NCBI GenBank assembly: GCA_016931225.1
Contig: JAFGFE010000008.1
Location: forward strand, 55,452-119,451
DNA: 64,000 nt
Direction of reading: 5' to 3'
Source: Candidatus Zymogenaceae bacterium
GTDB lineage: Bacteria; Desulfobacterota; Zymogenia; Zymogenales; Zymogenaceae
Below the pieces are notes generated by a model. That model searched no databases. It was not told the origin of the DNA and saw only the letters and a list, made by a program, of their open reading frames with translations. The translations under genes were made by a program, and so were the position numbers. This document shows, one piece after another, positions 34,072 to 43,473 of this stretch. Within the stretch, counting starts at the first letter, position 1. Every line of letters starts with the position of its first letter.

Positions 34072-35784
34072 CTATTGCGTCGTCGGGACGCCCCCATCGC
34101 CCCCCTTGGAGAGCTTTCTCTCCTCTTCGTCCCTGAGGATCTTCCTGAGAACCTTTCCCATCATGCTCATGGGGAGCTCGTCTCTGAATTCATAGATCTT
34201 CGGCACCTTGTAGGCCGCAAGATTCTCCCGGCAGTATGTTTTTATCTCCTCTTCGGTGGCGGTTTCACCCTCCTTGAGGACGATAAAGGCCTTCACCGTC
34301 TCTCCCCGGTAGGGGTCCGGGACTCCTACCGCGACGGCGTCCATGATCTTGGGATGGGCGTAGAGCACCTCGTCGATCTCCCGGGGATAGATGTTGTAGC
34401 CGCTGGCGATGATCATGTCCTTTTTTCGATCGACGATATAGAAAAACCCCTCCTCGTCTCTGACGCCGATGTCACCGGTATAGAGCCACCCGTCCCTTAG
34501 CGTCATGGCGGTTTCCTCGGGTTTTTCCCAGTATCCCATCATGACCTGTGGCCCCGTGATGATCACCTCTCCCGGCTCTCCGATGGGGACCTCCTTCGCG
34601 CCTGTTTCCAGATCCACCAGCTTCGCGTCGGTGTTTGGAACCGGGAACCCGACGCTCCCCACCTTGCGTCTGCCGAAAAAGGAATTGGCGTGGCTCACCG
34701 GGGCCGCCTCGGAGAGGCCGTACCCCTCGATGATCCGCCCGCCGGTCAGCTCCTCGAATCGGTTCATCACCGCAACCGGCAGGGGCGACGCCCCGGAAAA
34801 GCATCCCTTCAGCGATGAAATGTCGTGCTTCTTCAGCTCGGGGTGCTCGATGATTCCCACGTACATCGTGGGCACGGCACAGAAGTAGGTGGGTCTGATC
34901 TTCGGGATGGCCTTGAGCAGCATGTCCACGTCGAATCGGGGGATGAGCTGAATCTCGGCGGCCTGATAGACCGGAATGACGGTACACATGGTCAGGCCGT
35001 AGATGTGAAAGGCGGGAATGACCGAGATGTAGCGTTCCTCCCCCTCGACGGCGTTGGTAAAATAACAGCCGATCTGGATGGTGCACGCCACGATGTTTCG
35101 GTGGGAAAGCATAACCCCCTTGGGGACGCCGGTGGTGCCGCCGGTATACTGCAGCAGCGCCAGGTCCTCGGGCTTCGCGCCCCGGTAGGAATCCTCCAGC
35201 GGCCCGGTATCGGAGACGAGATCGGTGAAGAAAAAGACCCGCCGGTCCGGCTGCACCTTCACCCACATCCCCTGCTTTTTGGCGGCGATGGGGTAGAACA
35301 GCGCCTTCAGGGCCGGGAGGTAGTCCCGGATGTTGGTGACGATGACCCTTTTGAGCGGCACATCGCCCATAATTCCCTTGATGCGCCTCTCCCACAGGAC
35401 ATCCAGGGTGATGAACGTCTCACAGCCCGAATCGTTGATTTGGTAGATCAGCTCCCGCTCGACATACAGCGGATTGAAGCCCACGGCCACGGCGCCGATG
35501 CGAAAGGCGGCGTAGAAGGCGATGACCGACTGGGGGCAGTTGGGAAGGCTGATGCCGATGCGATCGCCCTTCTTCACCCCCAGCTCCACCAGGGCCGCCG
35601 CGAAGCGGTCCACCTTCTCCTTCAGTGTGCGATAGTTCATGCGGGCGCCCATGAAGTAAGTGGCCGGATTGTTCGGATAAGTCTCGGCGCTCCGTGTCAG
35701 AATGTCGTAAATTGTCACATCGGGGATCTCCATGGTTGGAGTGACCCCCTCGTCGTAATACTGGTGCCAAATACGATTATTCAT
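34072..35784 (-). CDS. Long-chain-fatty-acid-CoA ligase (FadD/LcfB type)
   Basis: A 570-residue AMP-forming acyl-CoA ligase. Motifs are LLQYTGGTTGVPKGVMLSH, YGLSEAAPVSH, TGDIGVRDEEGFFYIVDRKK, ASGYNIYPREIDEVL and the catalytic Lys in PMSMMGKVLRK. It is closer in form to classical FadD-type ligases than the ligase at 8061. It probably activates imported fatty acids. The gene has no operon partner: the HyuA-like gene ends 208 bp upstream. Confidence 0.9.
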   Translation of the reverse strand: MNNRIWHQYYDEGVTPTMEIPDVTIYDILTRSAETYPNNPATYFMGARMNYRTLKEKVDRFAAALVELGVKKGDRIGISLPNCPQSVIAFYAAFRIGAVAVGFNPLYVERELIYQINDSGCETFITLDVLWERRIKGIMGDVPLKRVIVTNIRDYLPALKALFYPIAAKKQGMWVKVQPDRRVFFFTDLVSDTGPLEDSYRGAKPEDLALLQYTGGTTGVPKGVMLSHRNIVACTIQIGCYFTNAVEGEERYISVIPAFHIYGLTMCTVIPVYQAAEIQLIPRFDVDMLLKAIPKIRPTYFCAVPTMYVGIIEHPELKKHDISSLKGCFSGASPLPVAVMNRFEELTGGRIIEGYGLSEAAPVSHANSFFGRRKVGSVGFPVPNTDAKLVDLETGAKEVPIGEPGEVIITGPQVMMGYWEKPEETAMTLRDGWLYTGDIGVRDEEGFFYIVDRKKDMIIASGYNIYPREIDEVLYAHPKIMDAVAVGVPDPYRGETVKAFIVLKEGETATEEEIKTYCRENLAAYKVPKIYEFRDELPMSMMGKVLRKILRDEEERKLSKGGDGGVPTTQ

Positions 35785-35991
35785 AAACGCCTCTGTATAT
35801 AAAGTGGGTAAAAAAGCGTGTATACGAACATACGCTGCAAAATTTTCTATTATATAACAAAATCACTATGGGAAAGTCAACCGGCTTTTCAGGTTCGATT
35901 CTTGCCGGGAGCGGCGGCAACGAATGGATCGGGAAAGGGCGTCGTCCGGAATGCGGGCGGTATGCATTGGTCGGAAGGGTTTCAAGCCGGG

Positions 35992-37995
35992 TTACACGGC
36001 GGCGGTGCCGGGCCGTCCCACGGCGCGAAGCACAAGTGTGCTCTCCACGACAAACCTCGATTTCCCCTCGCCCACGGCTGTCTCCCGCCATCCCCCGTCG
36101 ATCTCCACGTCCACACCGCCGTTTTCCATCACCACACGTACGGCGTCGCTCGAGAGCATCTCCCAGGCCGTCCGCTTCGCCTCGTCCAGTGTCTTGAATT
36201 TCGTCGGTTTTTCCATGCCGAACAGGACGTACCCCTTCGTCGTATCGGACCGAACAACGGCGGTCCGGGTTTCCATCACCACCCCGCTGACCGCCCCCAC
36301 GGCGTTCGCCACCGGCGCGTCTTCGGGGACGGCAAGCCTGCACACAAGCCGCTCGGCCGCCGGCTGCAGGAAGAGCTGGGCCGGCGCGCCGGCGCCTACA
36401 AGGACCCGATCGAGCACAAACGAAATCCCCAGGCCCGACCCGTTGTCGCTCCCGTGGAGCCACCCGGTCACGGTATCGGCCAGGACCCCGAATCTCTGAA
36501 AGTTCCCCTCCCCGTCGTGGCCGAGGACGGCGGTGATCGCCTCGAGGATCACCCGCTCGGAGAGGAGTGCCTGCACCCGACCGGAGAGCTCCCCGGGCGG
36601 AAGCGAAAGATATGCAGCCGCCGCCTCCAGGGCGAGCTGTGACGCCTCCACGTCCCCCACCCGGCAGCTCCCCCGGGCGTTGAAGATATCGGTCGGCGTC
36701 AGGCCCGCCCGGATCAGCACACCCCGATGGATGAGTCGATCCAGCACCCTCTCGGCGCGAAAATGCTCGGTTCCCCGTCCCAGGTCCTCCGCCCGTACCG
36801 GAAAGCGGGCGATTTTGTCATACAGCTCCTGCTCGTCGTTGGGAAGATTGTCGAACATTCGCGGCGTCGACCCGGGGCCGGCGGCCACAAAATCCGTGGG
36901 CCGACGCCTCGAAGAAGAGCCGGGCGTGTCTTCCCTTCGGGAGAGAATATCCTTTATGCCGGGATGTTCCTCGGCCAGTCTCCCCAGCGGCAATATCCTG
37001 CCGGGGCCGATGACGATGTCCGGGGAATAGAGGGAGTAGTCGATGATGCTGTCTCCCCCCAGCCCCACGGTGCGGGCGTCCACGGCGTGGATGCTGGTGC
37101 GCCACTCCCCCACCCGCGCCCCCCGATCGGAGAGGCGGGGGAGCCCGCCGTCCAGGATCGCAATGTCCGTGGTGGTTCCCCCCACGTCCACCACAACGGA
37201 TCGGTCTATGTCGTGCTTCCCCAACAGGGCCGCCGATCCTACAACGGACGCGGCGGGGCCCGAAAGTATCGTCTCGATGGGGCGCTCACGGGCGGTTTTT
37301 TCGCTCATAAGGGACCCGTCTCCCTTGACCACCATCAGGGGGGCCGTGATATTCATGGCACAAAGCGCGTGACCGACGGCGTCCAACAGCTCGGCGATGA
37401 GGGGGATGAGTCCGGCGTTGAGGGCGGCGGTGACCGCCCGGACCGGGAAGTTCAGATCGGACGAGAGCCGATGCCCCGAAACCACCGGCAACCGGGACTT
37501 TTGAGCAAGAAGCTTCTCGACCCGCAGCTCGTGGTCGGGATTTCTGACGGAGAAGTATGCCGCGCACGCGAACGACTCCACATCGCCCCGGACGGCCTCG
37601 GCGAATCGACGCACCGCGTGTTCGTCCAGAGGGGCCGTCTCCCGTCCCGCCACGTCGTGCCCACCGGTGATCCTGACGGTCCTGACCCGGGGTATCGGAA
37701 CGGAGACGTCTCCGTCATATCCGACGATGATCAGTCCCACGGGCCTGCCGGTCCGCTCCACGATGGCATTGGTGGCCAGCGTCGTGGAAAGGCCCACCAT
37801 GCCGATCTCGGCGAATCGTCGGACGTCGAGTGCTTGGATGGCGTTGATGACTCCCACGGAGAGATTCGAATGGGTGGTGGGGGCCTTTGCTCGTGACACG
37901 ACTCGACCGGCCGACGCATCCCAGAGGGCCGCGTCGGTAAAGGTGCCGCCGGTGTCGATACCGAGAAAGAGCAAAGGGGAGGTGTCGTTCGGCAT
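35992..37995 (-). CDS. Hydantoinase A/oxoprolinase family ASKHA ATPase-like protein
   Basis: A 667-residue protein starting at ATG 37995; a TTG at 38016 overlapping the upstream gene is an alternative. LFLGIDTGGTFTDAALWD is the N-terminal phosphate loop, IETILSGPAASVVGSAALLG and VVVDVGGTTTDIAILDGGLP are the middle HyuA motifs, and STTLATNAIVERTG is conserved. No HyuB gene follows, so classical hydantoin or oxoproline hydrolysis is doubtful. Its partner is a MetH-activation-like protein immediately upstream. ASKHA ATPases commonly drive reduction of corrinoid proteins, so a role in activating a cobalamin enzyme is my preferred, unproven reading. Confidence 0.8.
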   Translation of the reverse strand: MPNDTSPLLFLGIDTGGTFTDAALWDASAGRVVSRAKAPTTHSNLSVGVINAIQALDVRRFAEIGMVGLSTTLATNAIVERTGRPVGLIIVGYDGDVSVPIPRVRTVRITGGHDVAGRETAPLDEHAVRRFAEAVRGDVESFACAAYFSVRNPDHELRVEKLLAQKSRLPVVSGHRLSSDLNFPVRAVTAALNAGLIPLIAELLDAVGHALCAMNITAPLMVVKGDGSLMSEKTARERPIETILSGPAASVVGSAALLGKHDIDRSVVVDVGGTTTDIAILDGGLPRLSDRGARVGEWRTSIHAVDARTVGLGGDSIIDYSLYSPDIVIGPGRILPLGRLAEEHPGIKDILSRREDTPGSSSRRRPTDFVAAGPGSTPRMFDNLPNDEQELYDKIARFPVRAEDLGRGTEHFRAERVLDRLIHRGVLIRAGLTPTDIFNARGSCRVGDVEASQLALEAAAAYLSLPPGELSGRVQALLSERVILEAITAVLGHDGEGNFQRFGVLADTVTGWLHGSDNGSGLGISFVLDRVLVGAGAPAQLFLQPAAERLVCRLAVPEDAPVANAVGAVSGVVMETRTAVVRSDTTKGYVLFGMEKPTKFKTLDEAKRTAWEMLSSDAVRVVMENGGVDVEIDGGWRETAVGEGKSRFVVESTLVLRAVGRPGTAAV

Positions 37996-38005
37996 ATGGT
38001 TCGTC

Positions 38006-38695
38006 TCAGGATTCAAAGATGAGTCGCATGTCCCGACCGGTGCACCGGGGCCGGTCGCATAAATCGCACGAGGTCAGTGTGAGAATATTCTTCTCGTCTC
38101 CGATGCCCACAATGGCGGAGACGCTCTTTTTCGGATTCATCAGGCAGGAATCGTCAAGACTCACCCCGATGGACTCCGCGTCCACCAGGGAAAACAGGGC
38201 CCGTTGGTCTCTCAGATCCCAGTGGCATTGACCGGGACCGAAGGGGGCGGTCATGGAAAGCCCCCGGGACGTCGCCTCCTCCTTTTCGAGGCGGTTTCTG
38301 AGGTGAATTCCCACAGACGCCAGGGCCGCAGTGCCCAATACGTCAAGCAGCATTCCGCCCAGGGAATCTCCGTCCGCGAAACGGCGGGACACCTCCCGAT
38401 CGACTCCCGGGCCGATGGTCATTACGCAGACCGCCGCCATATCGGCCCCCGTGAGGACTCGAATCGGCATCGTCCCCGTAAACTCGACCGATCCCAGGAC
38501 GACCCGGCCATCGTCGATCTCTCCCACCTCGTACATCTCCCACACGGCCCTGGGCACCGCCAGCTCCCGGCAGGTATCCGCAAGGTCCCAGGCCAGGTCA
38601 CGTATCCTTTTCGGGGCCGGGCGGATGTCCCCATACCCGCAGAGGCGGAGCGCCCGCTCCGGATCGACGTAAAAAGGAATATCCATTTCTCTCAT
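38006..38695 (-). CDS. Methionine-synthase activation-domain-like protein
   Basis: A 229-residue soluble protein that looks like a standalone cobalamin-dependent methionine synthase (MetH) reactivation domain. Conserved stretches are TIGPGVDREVSRRFADGD, the DVLGTAALASVGIHLRNRLE helix, PFGPGQCHWDLRDQRALF, and ESIGVSLDDSCLMNPKKSVS. A C-terminal Cys cluster LTSCDLCDRPRCTGRDM is an addition that could bind a metal or Fe-S cluster. The frame extends upstream but ATG 38695 has AAGGAA at a workable distance. It sits 10 bp upstream of the ASKHA ATPase start, and a homocysteine methyltransferase lies at 40035. Confidence 0.75.
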   Translation of the reverse strand: MREMDIPFYVDPERALRLCGYGDIRPAPKRIRDLAWDLADTCRELAVPRAVWEMYEVGEIDDGRVVLGSVEFTGTMPIRVLTGADMAAVCVMTIGPGVDREVSRRFADGDSLGGMLLDVLGTAALASVGIHLRNRLEKEEATSRGLSMTAPFGPGQCHWDLRDQRALFSLVDAESIGVSLDDSCLMNPKKSVSAIVGIGDEKNILTLTSCDLCDRPRCTGRDMRLIFES

Positions 38696-38986
38696 AGCGA
38701 TCGGATTCCTTTCGGAAGGGGATCGGTGTGTACATCGTCGGGCATACACGGATGTACGACGGACCGCGACCGATGCGGTCGTCCCGGCGCTCGCACACGT
38801 CACAGAATGTTGGGGCCCTGACGGATTCCTGTGGGCCGATACCGAAAGACTATATCCGCCCAAATCCCACGGACACCGTTCGGAGAACGCTCTCGATCAA
38901 GTCGCCGCCGTCGTCCGGATCGACGTGGTACGTCGGATTCTCCGGCATCGATGCGTACGGCGCGTAAAAAAAGCATATAAGATTAC

Positions 38987-39014
38987 AATGTATCATAGGT
39001 TTTCGGCATGTCAA
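38987..39014 (-). promoter_or_regulatory. Promoter candidate for the MetH-activation-like gene
   Basis: On the minus strand: TTGACA (39014-39009), 16-bp spacer, TACATT (38992-38987). Confidence 0.55.
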
Positions 39015-39126
39015 GACGTTTGAGATGCATGACCGGAACGGGGAACAGGGGCGGCATCCCTTTGAAAACACAGGGATATCCGAAAGAGGCGACGGATACG
39101 ATACCGACTCTCTCTCTTTTCTCCTC

Positions 39127-39155
39127 TTGACTTATGGTATCGTTTCTGATACAGT
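39127..39155 (+). promoter_or_regulatory. Promoter candidate for the SppA-like gene
   Basis: TTGACT (39127-39132), exactly 17 bp, TACAGT (39150-39155), 76 bp before the start codon. Confidence 0.6.
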
Positions 39156-39231
39156 ACTTTGAATTTTCATCAGGCGTTGACTCATTGGGAACGGGGAATT
39201 CTGGAACAAGCGCCGCATTCACAGAAATCAC

Positions 39232-40002
39232 ATGAAAAAAAGAACACGCACTCTTTTTAGACGGGGTGTCATTGCCGTCATCCCGATCGAAGGGGTCATC
39301 TCGGTCAAACAGGTGGACCCGTATCTTGATCTGATAGAGCGGGCGGAGAAGACGCGGAAGATTCGGGGAGTATTGATCAAGCTCTCCAGCCAGGGCGGAT
39401 CCATCACCGGGACGGAGCTTCTGTACATGGCGATGATGCGCCTGAAGGAGAAAAAGCCGCTTTTCGTCTGGACAACCATGGCGGCGTCGGGGGGGTATTA
39501 TGCGGCCTGCGCTGCCGATAAAATCCTGGCCCCCTCCACCGCCATCATCGGCAGCATCGGAGTGATTTCCATCAAGCCGGTGATATCGGGGTTGCTTTCG
39601 AAAATCGGCCTCAAGATGGAGGTGCTCAAGGAGGGGGAGTATAAGGACGAGAGCTTCTTCTTTAAAAATACCACGAAGGAGGGGAGGGAGCGGGCCCAAG
39701 CCATCAATAAGGAGGTCTATGAGGACTTCGTCTCCGTGGTGGCGTTGGGCCGCGGACTTGACGACGAAACCGCCCACAGCGTCGCCACCGGGGAGATCTT
39801 CACCGCGAAGAGAGGGCTTTCCCTCGGTCTGGTGGACGGCCTGGGGGATTTTCGGGACGCCCTGGAGGAATTGGCTCGGGAGGTGGGTGTGCCAGAGGAA
39901 CGGGTGGTGTATCTCAAGCCGAGACGCTCGCTTCTTTCCGGCATCTTCGATCGGAGCCTGGCCCGGGGCGCCCGGGGGATTCTTGAGGAATTCTTCGGGT
40001 AA
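39232..40002 (+). CDS. S49 family serine protease (SppA-like signal peptide peptidase)
   Basis: A 256-residue protease of the short SppA type. The nucleophile Ser is S86 in TTMAASGGYYAACAAD and the general-base Lys is K138 in KEGEYKDESF. KLSSQGGSITGTELLYMAM and IIGSIGVISIKPVISGLL are the conserved framing segments. Unlike most SppA proteins there is no clear N-terminal transmembrane helix, only a short weakly hydrophobic start, so it may be cytoplasmic or peripheral. It probably degrades leftover signal peptides or other membrane peptides. The next gene starts 32 bp downstream, likely in one operon. Confidence 0.87.
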   Translation: MKKRTRTLFRRGVIAVIPIEGVISVKQVDPYLDLIERAEKTRKIRGVLIKLSSQGGSITGTELLYMAMMRLKEKKPLFVWTTMAASGGYYAACAADKILAPSTAIIGSIGVISIKPVISGLLSKIGLKMEVLKEGEYKDESFFFKNTTKEGRERAQAINKEVYEDFVSVVALGRGLDDETAHSVATGEIFTAKRGLSLGLVDGLGDFRDALEELAREVGVPEERVVYLKPRRSLLSGIFDRSLARGARGILEEFFG

Positions 40003-40034
40003 CAGACCGGACAAATACAGCACCGGAGGATGTG

Positions 40035-40910
40035 ATGACCGATATATTGAAACGATTGGAAAAGGAAATCCTGTTGCTTGACGGCCCCATCGGGACCGAG
40101 CTGATGGCCCGGGGCATTGCCGCGGGTGAGGTGTCCGAGCTGTGGGTGCTGGAAAAGCCCGACGTGATAGCGGAGGTTCATAAGAGTTATTTCGACGCCG
40201 GGGCCGACATCGTGCTGACGAATACCTTCGGGGGTACGGAATTGAAGCTTGCCGCCTTCGGCCTTGGCGAGCGCATGGAGGAGATAAACCGGAAGGCGGC
40301 GGAAATCGTCCGGTCCCAGTGCCCCGAGGGGAAGTACGTTGGGGGTGATATCGGCCCGACCGGAAAGCTGGTGAAACCCTACGGCGATGCGGAGCCGGAC
40401 GATCTGAAACGCGTGTTCGCCGAGCAGGCGAAAGCCCTGGCTGAGGGGGGTGTGGATTTCTTCATCATCGAGACCATGATGGATCTCACCGAGGCCCTGG
40501 CGGCCGTCGCCGGGGCGAAGGAGACGGGACTGCCGGTTTTCGCGTCGCTGACGTATAACAAGAAAAAGCGGGGTTATTTCACAGAAATGGGAAATAAGCC
40601 TACGGACGCGGCCCGGGCCCTGGTGGAGGCGGGGGCCAGTGGTGTGGGGGCGAACTGCACCCTCAGGATCGGCGACATGGTGGATCTTGTCGGGGAGATC
40701 AGGGGTGCCGTGAACGTGCCGGTCTTCGTGGAGCCCAACGCCGGAAGCCCCGAGCTGGTTGACGGCAAGGCGAAGTACGTCGACGGGCCGGAGGAATTCG
40801 CCGCGGTGGTGCCGGATCTGGTGAGGGCCGGGGCGAATATCGTCGGCGGATGCTGCGGCACGACCCCTCAGACAATCGCCGCCGCACGAAGGGTGCTCGA
40901 TTCGATGTGA
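40035..40910 (+). CDS. Homocysteine S-methyltransferase domain protein
   Basis: A 291-residue TIM barrel equal to the N-terminal homocysteine-binding module of cobalamin methionine synthase. LLLDGPIGTELMARG starts it, the zinc ligands are C208 in GVGANCTLR and C273/C274 in VGGCCGTTP, and DIVLTNTFGGTELKLAAFG is conserved. Start: ATG 40035, five bases after GGAGGA; a GTG at 40032 would be too close. There is no folate or B12 domain, so the methyl donor may come from a separate corrinoid protein or S-methylmethionine. The nearby MetH-activation-like and ASKHA proteins (35992-38695) support a split, corrinoid-dependent system. Confidence 0.88.
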   Translation: MTDILKRLEKEILLLDGPIGTELMARGIAAGEVSELWVLEKPDVIAEVHKSYFDAGADIVLTNTFGGTELKLAAFGLGERMEEINRKAAEIVRSQCPEGKYVGGDIGPTGKLVKPYGDAEPDDLKRVFAEQAKALAEGGVDFFIIETMMDLTEALAAVAGAKETGLPVFASLTYNKKKRGYFTEMGNKPTDAARALVEAGASGVGANCTLRIGDMVDLVGEIRGAVNVPVFVEPNAGSPELVDGKAKYVDGPEEFAAVVPDLVRAGANIVGGCCGTTPQTIAAARRVLDSM

Positions 40911-41082
40911 CCGGTGCCGTCCGTGATCGATCATCACGTGAAGGGCGGCGTGACGGGTGGACGCCGCATGATCGAGGCGACACGTCCCTAATATGAACCA
41001 GTGTGAGACGGACGCGGATCGTCGTCGTATATACCGACCGCAATCATACAATACAGAGAAATAAAAGGAGGGTATCTGTTTT

Positions 41083-42582
41083 ATGACCGACAAGAACATC
41101 TTCCTGCGGGAGCTGGATCCTGAACACATCATCGTCAATCCCCCGGCGGACGAGCTGAGGAAGCTCTCCGAAAAGGACGAGCGCACGTCGAAATACAAGA
41201 GCGCGGCCTACATCACCGTGGTCCGAAGTCGAAGCGCCAAGTTTACGGAGGTCGTTTTCGGCGACCCGACGCCGGAGCAGGCGGCGATCATCACGGACGT
41301 CCAGGAATACCTGAAGTGGAAAACCCTCATCCGGATCGACCGGCAGATGTGCCTCAATCCCGAGCACGCGCTGCACTGCCGGCTCTACATCACCCCGGAA
41401 TACGCCCGGATAGCCTACATGTGGAACGAGACGCTCTTTCCGCCAAAAAATCCCGACGGAAAGCCCGACATGGTCTCCGTATACGTCCCCGAGTGGCGGG
41501 AGCGGAAGGTCCTCATCCAGCCGGACCTGGGCGTCACCTACGTTTTGGGCTCCGATTACCTGGGGGAGAACAAAAAGGCGCATCTCAGGATGGGGATGTA
41601 CATGGCGAAAAAACGGGGCAACCTGGGACTGCACGCCGGAAGCAAGCTGATCAGGGTGAAAAACAGCAAGGGCGAGCTCGTGGAAAAGGGCGCGATCCTC
41701 TTCGGCCTGTCGGGCACCGGAAAGACGTCTCTGTCCTGTCACAATCACGGGCTGTCCGGAGAAGAGGGCATCGTCATACGCCAGGACGACGTCATCTTCA
41801 TGCGCCCGGATATGTATTGCTACGGCACCGAGAACAACTACTACATCAAGACCGAGGGGCTGGAGCCCAAGGGACAGCCGCTGCTGTATGCAGCCGCCAC
41901 AAACAAACGGGCGATTTTGGAGAACATCTGGGTGGAGCGAAACGGCGATGTGGACTTCTTCGACGAGACCATCACCTCCAACGGGCGGTGCGTGGTCTAT
42001 CGGGAGGACATCGACTACACCGACGACGATATCGATCTCCCCAGGGCGGACATCATCATATTCATCACCCGCAGAAACGACGTGGTGCCGCCGGTGGCGC
42101 GCCTGACTCCGGAGCAGGGAGCCGCCTTCTTTATGCTGGGGGAATCCATCGAGACCTCGGCGGGCGACCCCACCCAGGCGGGCAAGTCGAAGCGGGTGGT
42201 GGGGACCAATCCCTTCATCGTGGGCGATGAGGCCGAGGAGGGGAACCTCTTCATGAAGTTCCTCAGGGACAATCCGGACTGCGAGTGTTTCCTGATGAAT
42301 ACCGGCCGCGTGGGCGGTCCGGAGGGTGAGGACATCACCATCCACGATTCCACCGCCATCATGAAGGAGATCGCCCGGGGCGAGATCACCTGGGAGACCG
42401 ATCCGGACTGGGGATATGAGGTGGCCGTGGAGGTTCCGGGGATAGACATCTCCCGGCTCGACCCGAGGAAGTACTACGACGAGCGGGAATACATGCGGCT
42501 CACCGAGGTGCTCAGGAAGGAGCGGGAGGCGTGGCTGTTCAAGTTCGAGAACCTCGACCCCGACATCCTCAAGGCCATATAG
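41083..42582 (+). CDS. Divergent ATP-type phosphoenolpyruvate carboxykinase-like protein
   Basis: A 499-residue P-loop protein. ILFGLSGTGKTSLSCHNHGL (P-loop at 208-216) and the region RNDVVPPVARLTPEQGAAFF to CFLMNTGRVGG line up with PckA. But the metal loop reads RQDDVIFM where PckA has DDEHGW, and the EGGCYAK segment is ENNYYIK. The two Asp and the Lys are kept while the His/Trp and Gly-Gly are not. It may be an oxaloacetate/PEP enzyme with shifted chemistry or a PEPCK-fold kinase acting on something else. It is monocistronic with its own terminator. Confidence 0.75.
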   Translation: MTDKNIFLRELDPEHIIVNPPADELRKLSEKDERTSKYKSAAYITVVRSRSAKFTEVVFGDPTPEQAAIITDVQEYLKWKTLIRIDRQMCLNPEHALHCRLYITPEYARIAYMWNETLFPPKNPDGKPDMVSVYVPEWRERKVLIQPDLGVTYVLGSDYLGENKKAHLRMGMYMAKKRGNLGLHAGSKLIRVKNSKGELVEKGAILFGLSGTGKTSLSCHNHGLSGEEGIVIRQDDVIFMRPDMYCYGTENNYYIKTEGLEPKGQPLLYAAATNKRAILENIWVERNGDVDFFDETITSNGRCVVYREDIDYTDDDIDLPRADIIIFITRRNDVVPPVARLTPEQGAAFFMLGESIETSAGDPTQAGKSKRVVGTNPFIVGDEAEEGNLFMKFLRDNPDCECFLMNTGRVGGPEGEDITIHDSTAIMKEIARGEITWETDPDWGYEVAVEVPGIDISRLDPRKYYDEREYMRLTEVLRKEREAWLFKFENLDPDILKAI

Positions 42583-42615
42583 CTCGTATAGCTGAAAACA
42601 TAAATACGCATCATC

Positions 42616-42650
42616 AGGGGCGTCCGGCATCGGGCGTCCCTGTTTCATTT
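42616..42650 (+). terminator. Rho-independent terminator of the PEPCK-like gene
   Basis: An 11-bp stem (AGGGGCGTCCG with CGGGCGTCCCT, including G-U pairs) around a GCAT loop, followed by GTTTCATTT. Confidence 0.65.
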
Positions 42651-43343
42651 AGAGTGAAAGAGACTCCAGGGAAAGACGTCCGGCGGCAGGCTCGAAAGCT
42701 CCACAGGATCGCCGGAAACGGGATGGGGAATGACGAGCCTGTGGGCATAGAGGGCGACCACTCCGCCGGGGGTGATCCTCTTCCCCCCGTATTTCACGTC
42801 CCCGATGACGGGAGAGCCGATTTGGGCGAGCTGCACCCGGATCTGGTGGCGGCGACCGGTGAGGAGCTCGATGGAGACGAGGCTCTTCTCATCGACCGTC
42901 TCAAGGGTGCGATACCGAAGCCGCGCCTCCTTCCCATCGGGGTCGTCTTGCGTTGTGACGATCGTCTTCGTGCCGGATTTTTTTAAGAAATCGAGAAGCT
43001 CGCCGGCCTCCGGGTCGGGCCGCCCGGACACCGCCGCCAGATAGTGTTTTTCCACCTCCCGGCCGCGAAACGCCGCGGACAGCCTCCGGGCGGCCTTGGA
43101 GGTCCGGGCGAAGACCACCACCCCCCCCACCGGCCGATCGAGCCGGTGCACCAGCCCCAGGTAGACGTTCCCCGGTTTTTGATACTTCTTCTTGATATAT
43201 GCCTTCGCCGCGTCCAGCAGAGACACGTCCCCGGTCCGATCCCCCTGGGAGAGCATCCCCGGGGGTTTCACCACACAGAGGAGGTGGTTGTCCTCGTAGA
43301 GTATTTCCAGCGTACCTGTCGGCATGTCAGGGGAGCGGGACAT
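42645..43343 (-). CDS. RluA-family 23S/tRNA pseudouridine synthase
   Basis: A 232-residue enzyme with the catalytic motif GLVHRLDRPVGGVVVFARTS, in which the Asp of HRLDRP is the nucleophile. ILYEDNHLLCVVKPPGMLSQ opens the fold, and LLTGRRHQIRVQLAQIGSPV is the second conserved block. There is no S4 domain, so it is of the short RluA/RluC-like type acting on rRNA or tRNA uridines. Start may be 43343 or, less likely, the second Met at 43325. It is convergent with the PEPCK-like gene and overlaps the tail of its terminator. Confidence 0.88.
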   Translation of the reverse strand: MSRSPDMPTGTLEILYEDNHLLCVVKPPGMLSQGDRTGDVSLLDAAKAYIKKKYQKPGNVYLGLVHRLDRPVGGVVVFARTSKAARRLSAAFRGREVEKHYLAAVSGRPDPEAGELLDFLKKSGTKTIVTTQDDPDGKEARLRYRTLETVDEKSLVSIELLTGRRHQIRVQLAQIGSPVIGDVKYGGKRITPGGVVALYAHRLVIPHPVSGDPVELSSLPPDVFPWSLFHSK

Positions 43344-43473
43344 CTTTTACGTGCGCGTCCTTCACGAATGACGGAAACTGTGCTATAAGACTATATGAAT
43401 ATAACACATCGGGGCGGGCGCGGATGAAAAAACCGACGTTCATTTCGACATACAAAAACAGAACCAACCAGAG

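Larger units (their letters stand above)
38696..39231. other. 536-bp divergent region with two promoters and a ~285-nt leader
   Basis: A minus promoter at 38987-39014 and a plus promoter at 39127-39155 serve the flanking genes. The minus transcript would carry an unusually long leader before 38695. It contains a 32-codon frame starting MPENPTYHVD with no ribosome site; I could not match a known riboswitch. Confidence 0.5.

Noticed and set aside
38696..38990. Cobalamin or SAM riboswitch in the leader
   Set aside because: I searched for the B12-box and SAM-I consensus stretches by eye and found none; only the long leader is reported.
41044..42648. 534-residue minus-strand frame
   Set aside because: Antisense to the PEPCK-like gene, whose P-loop is unmistakable.
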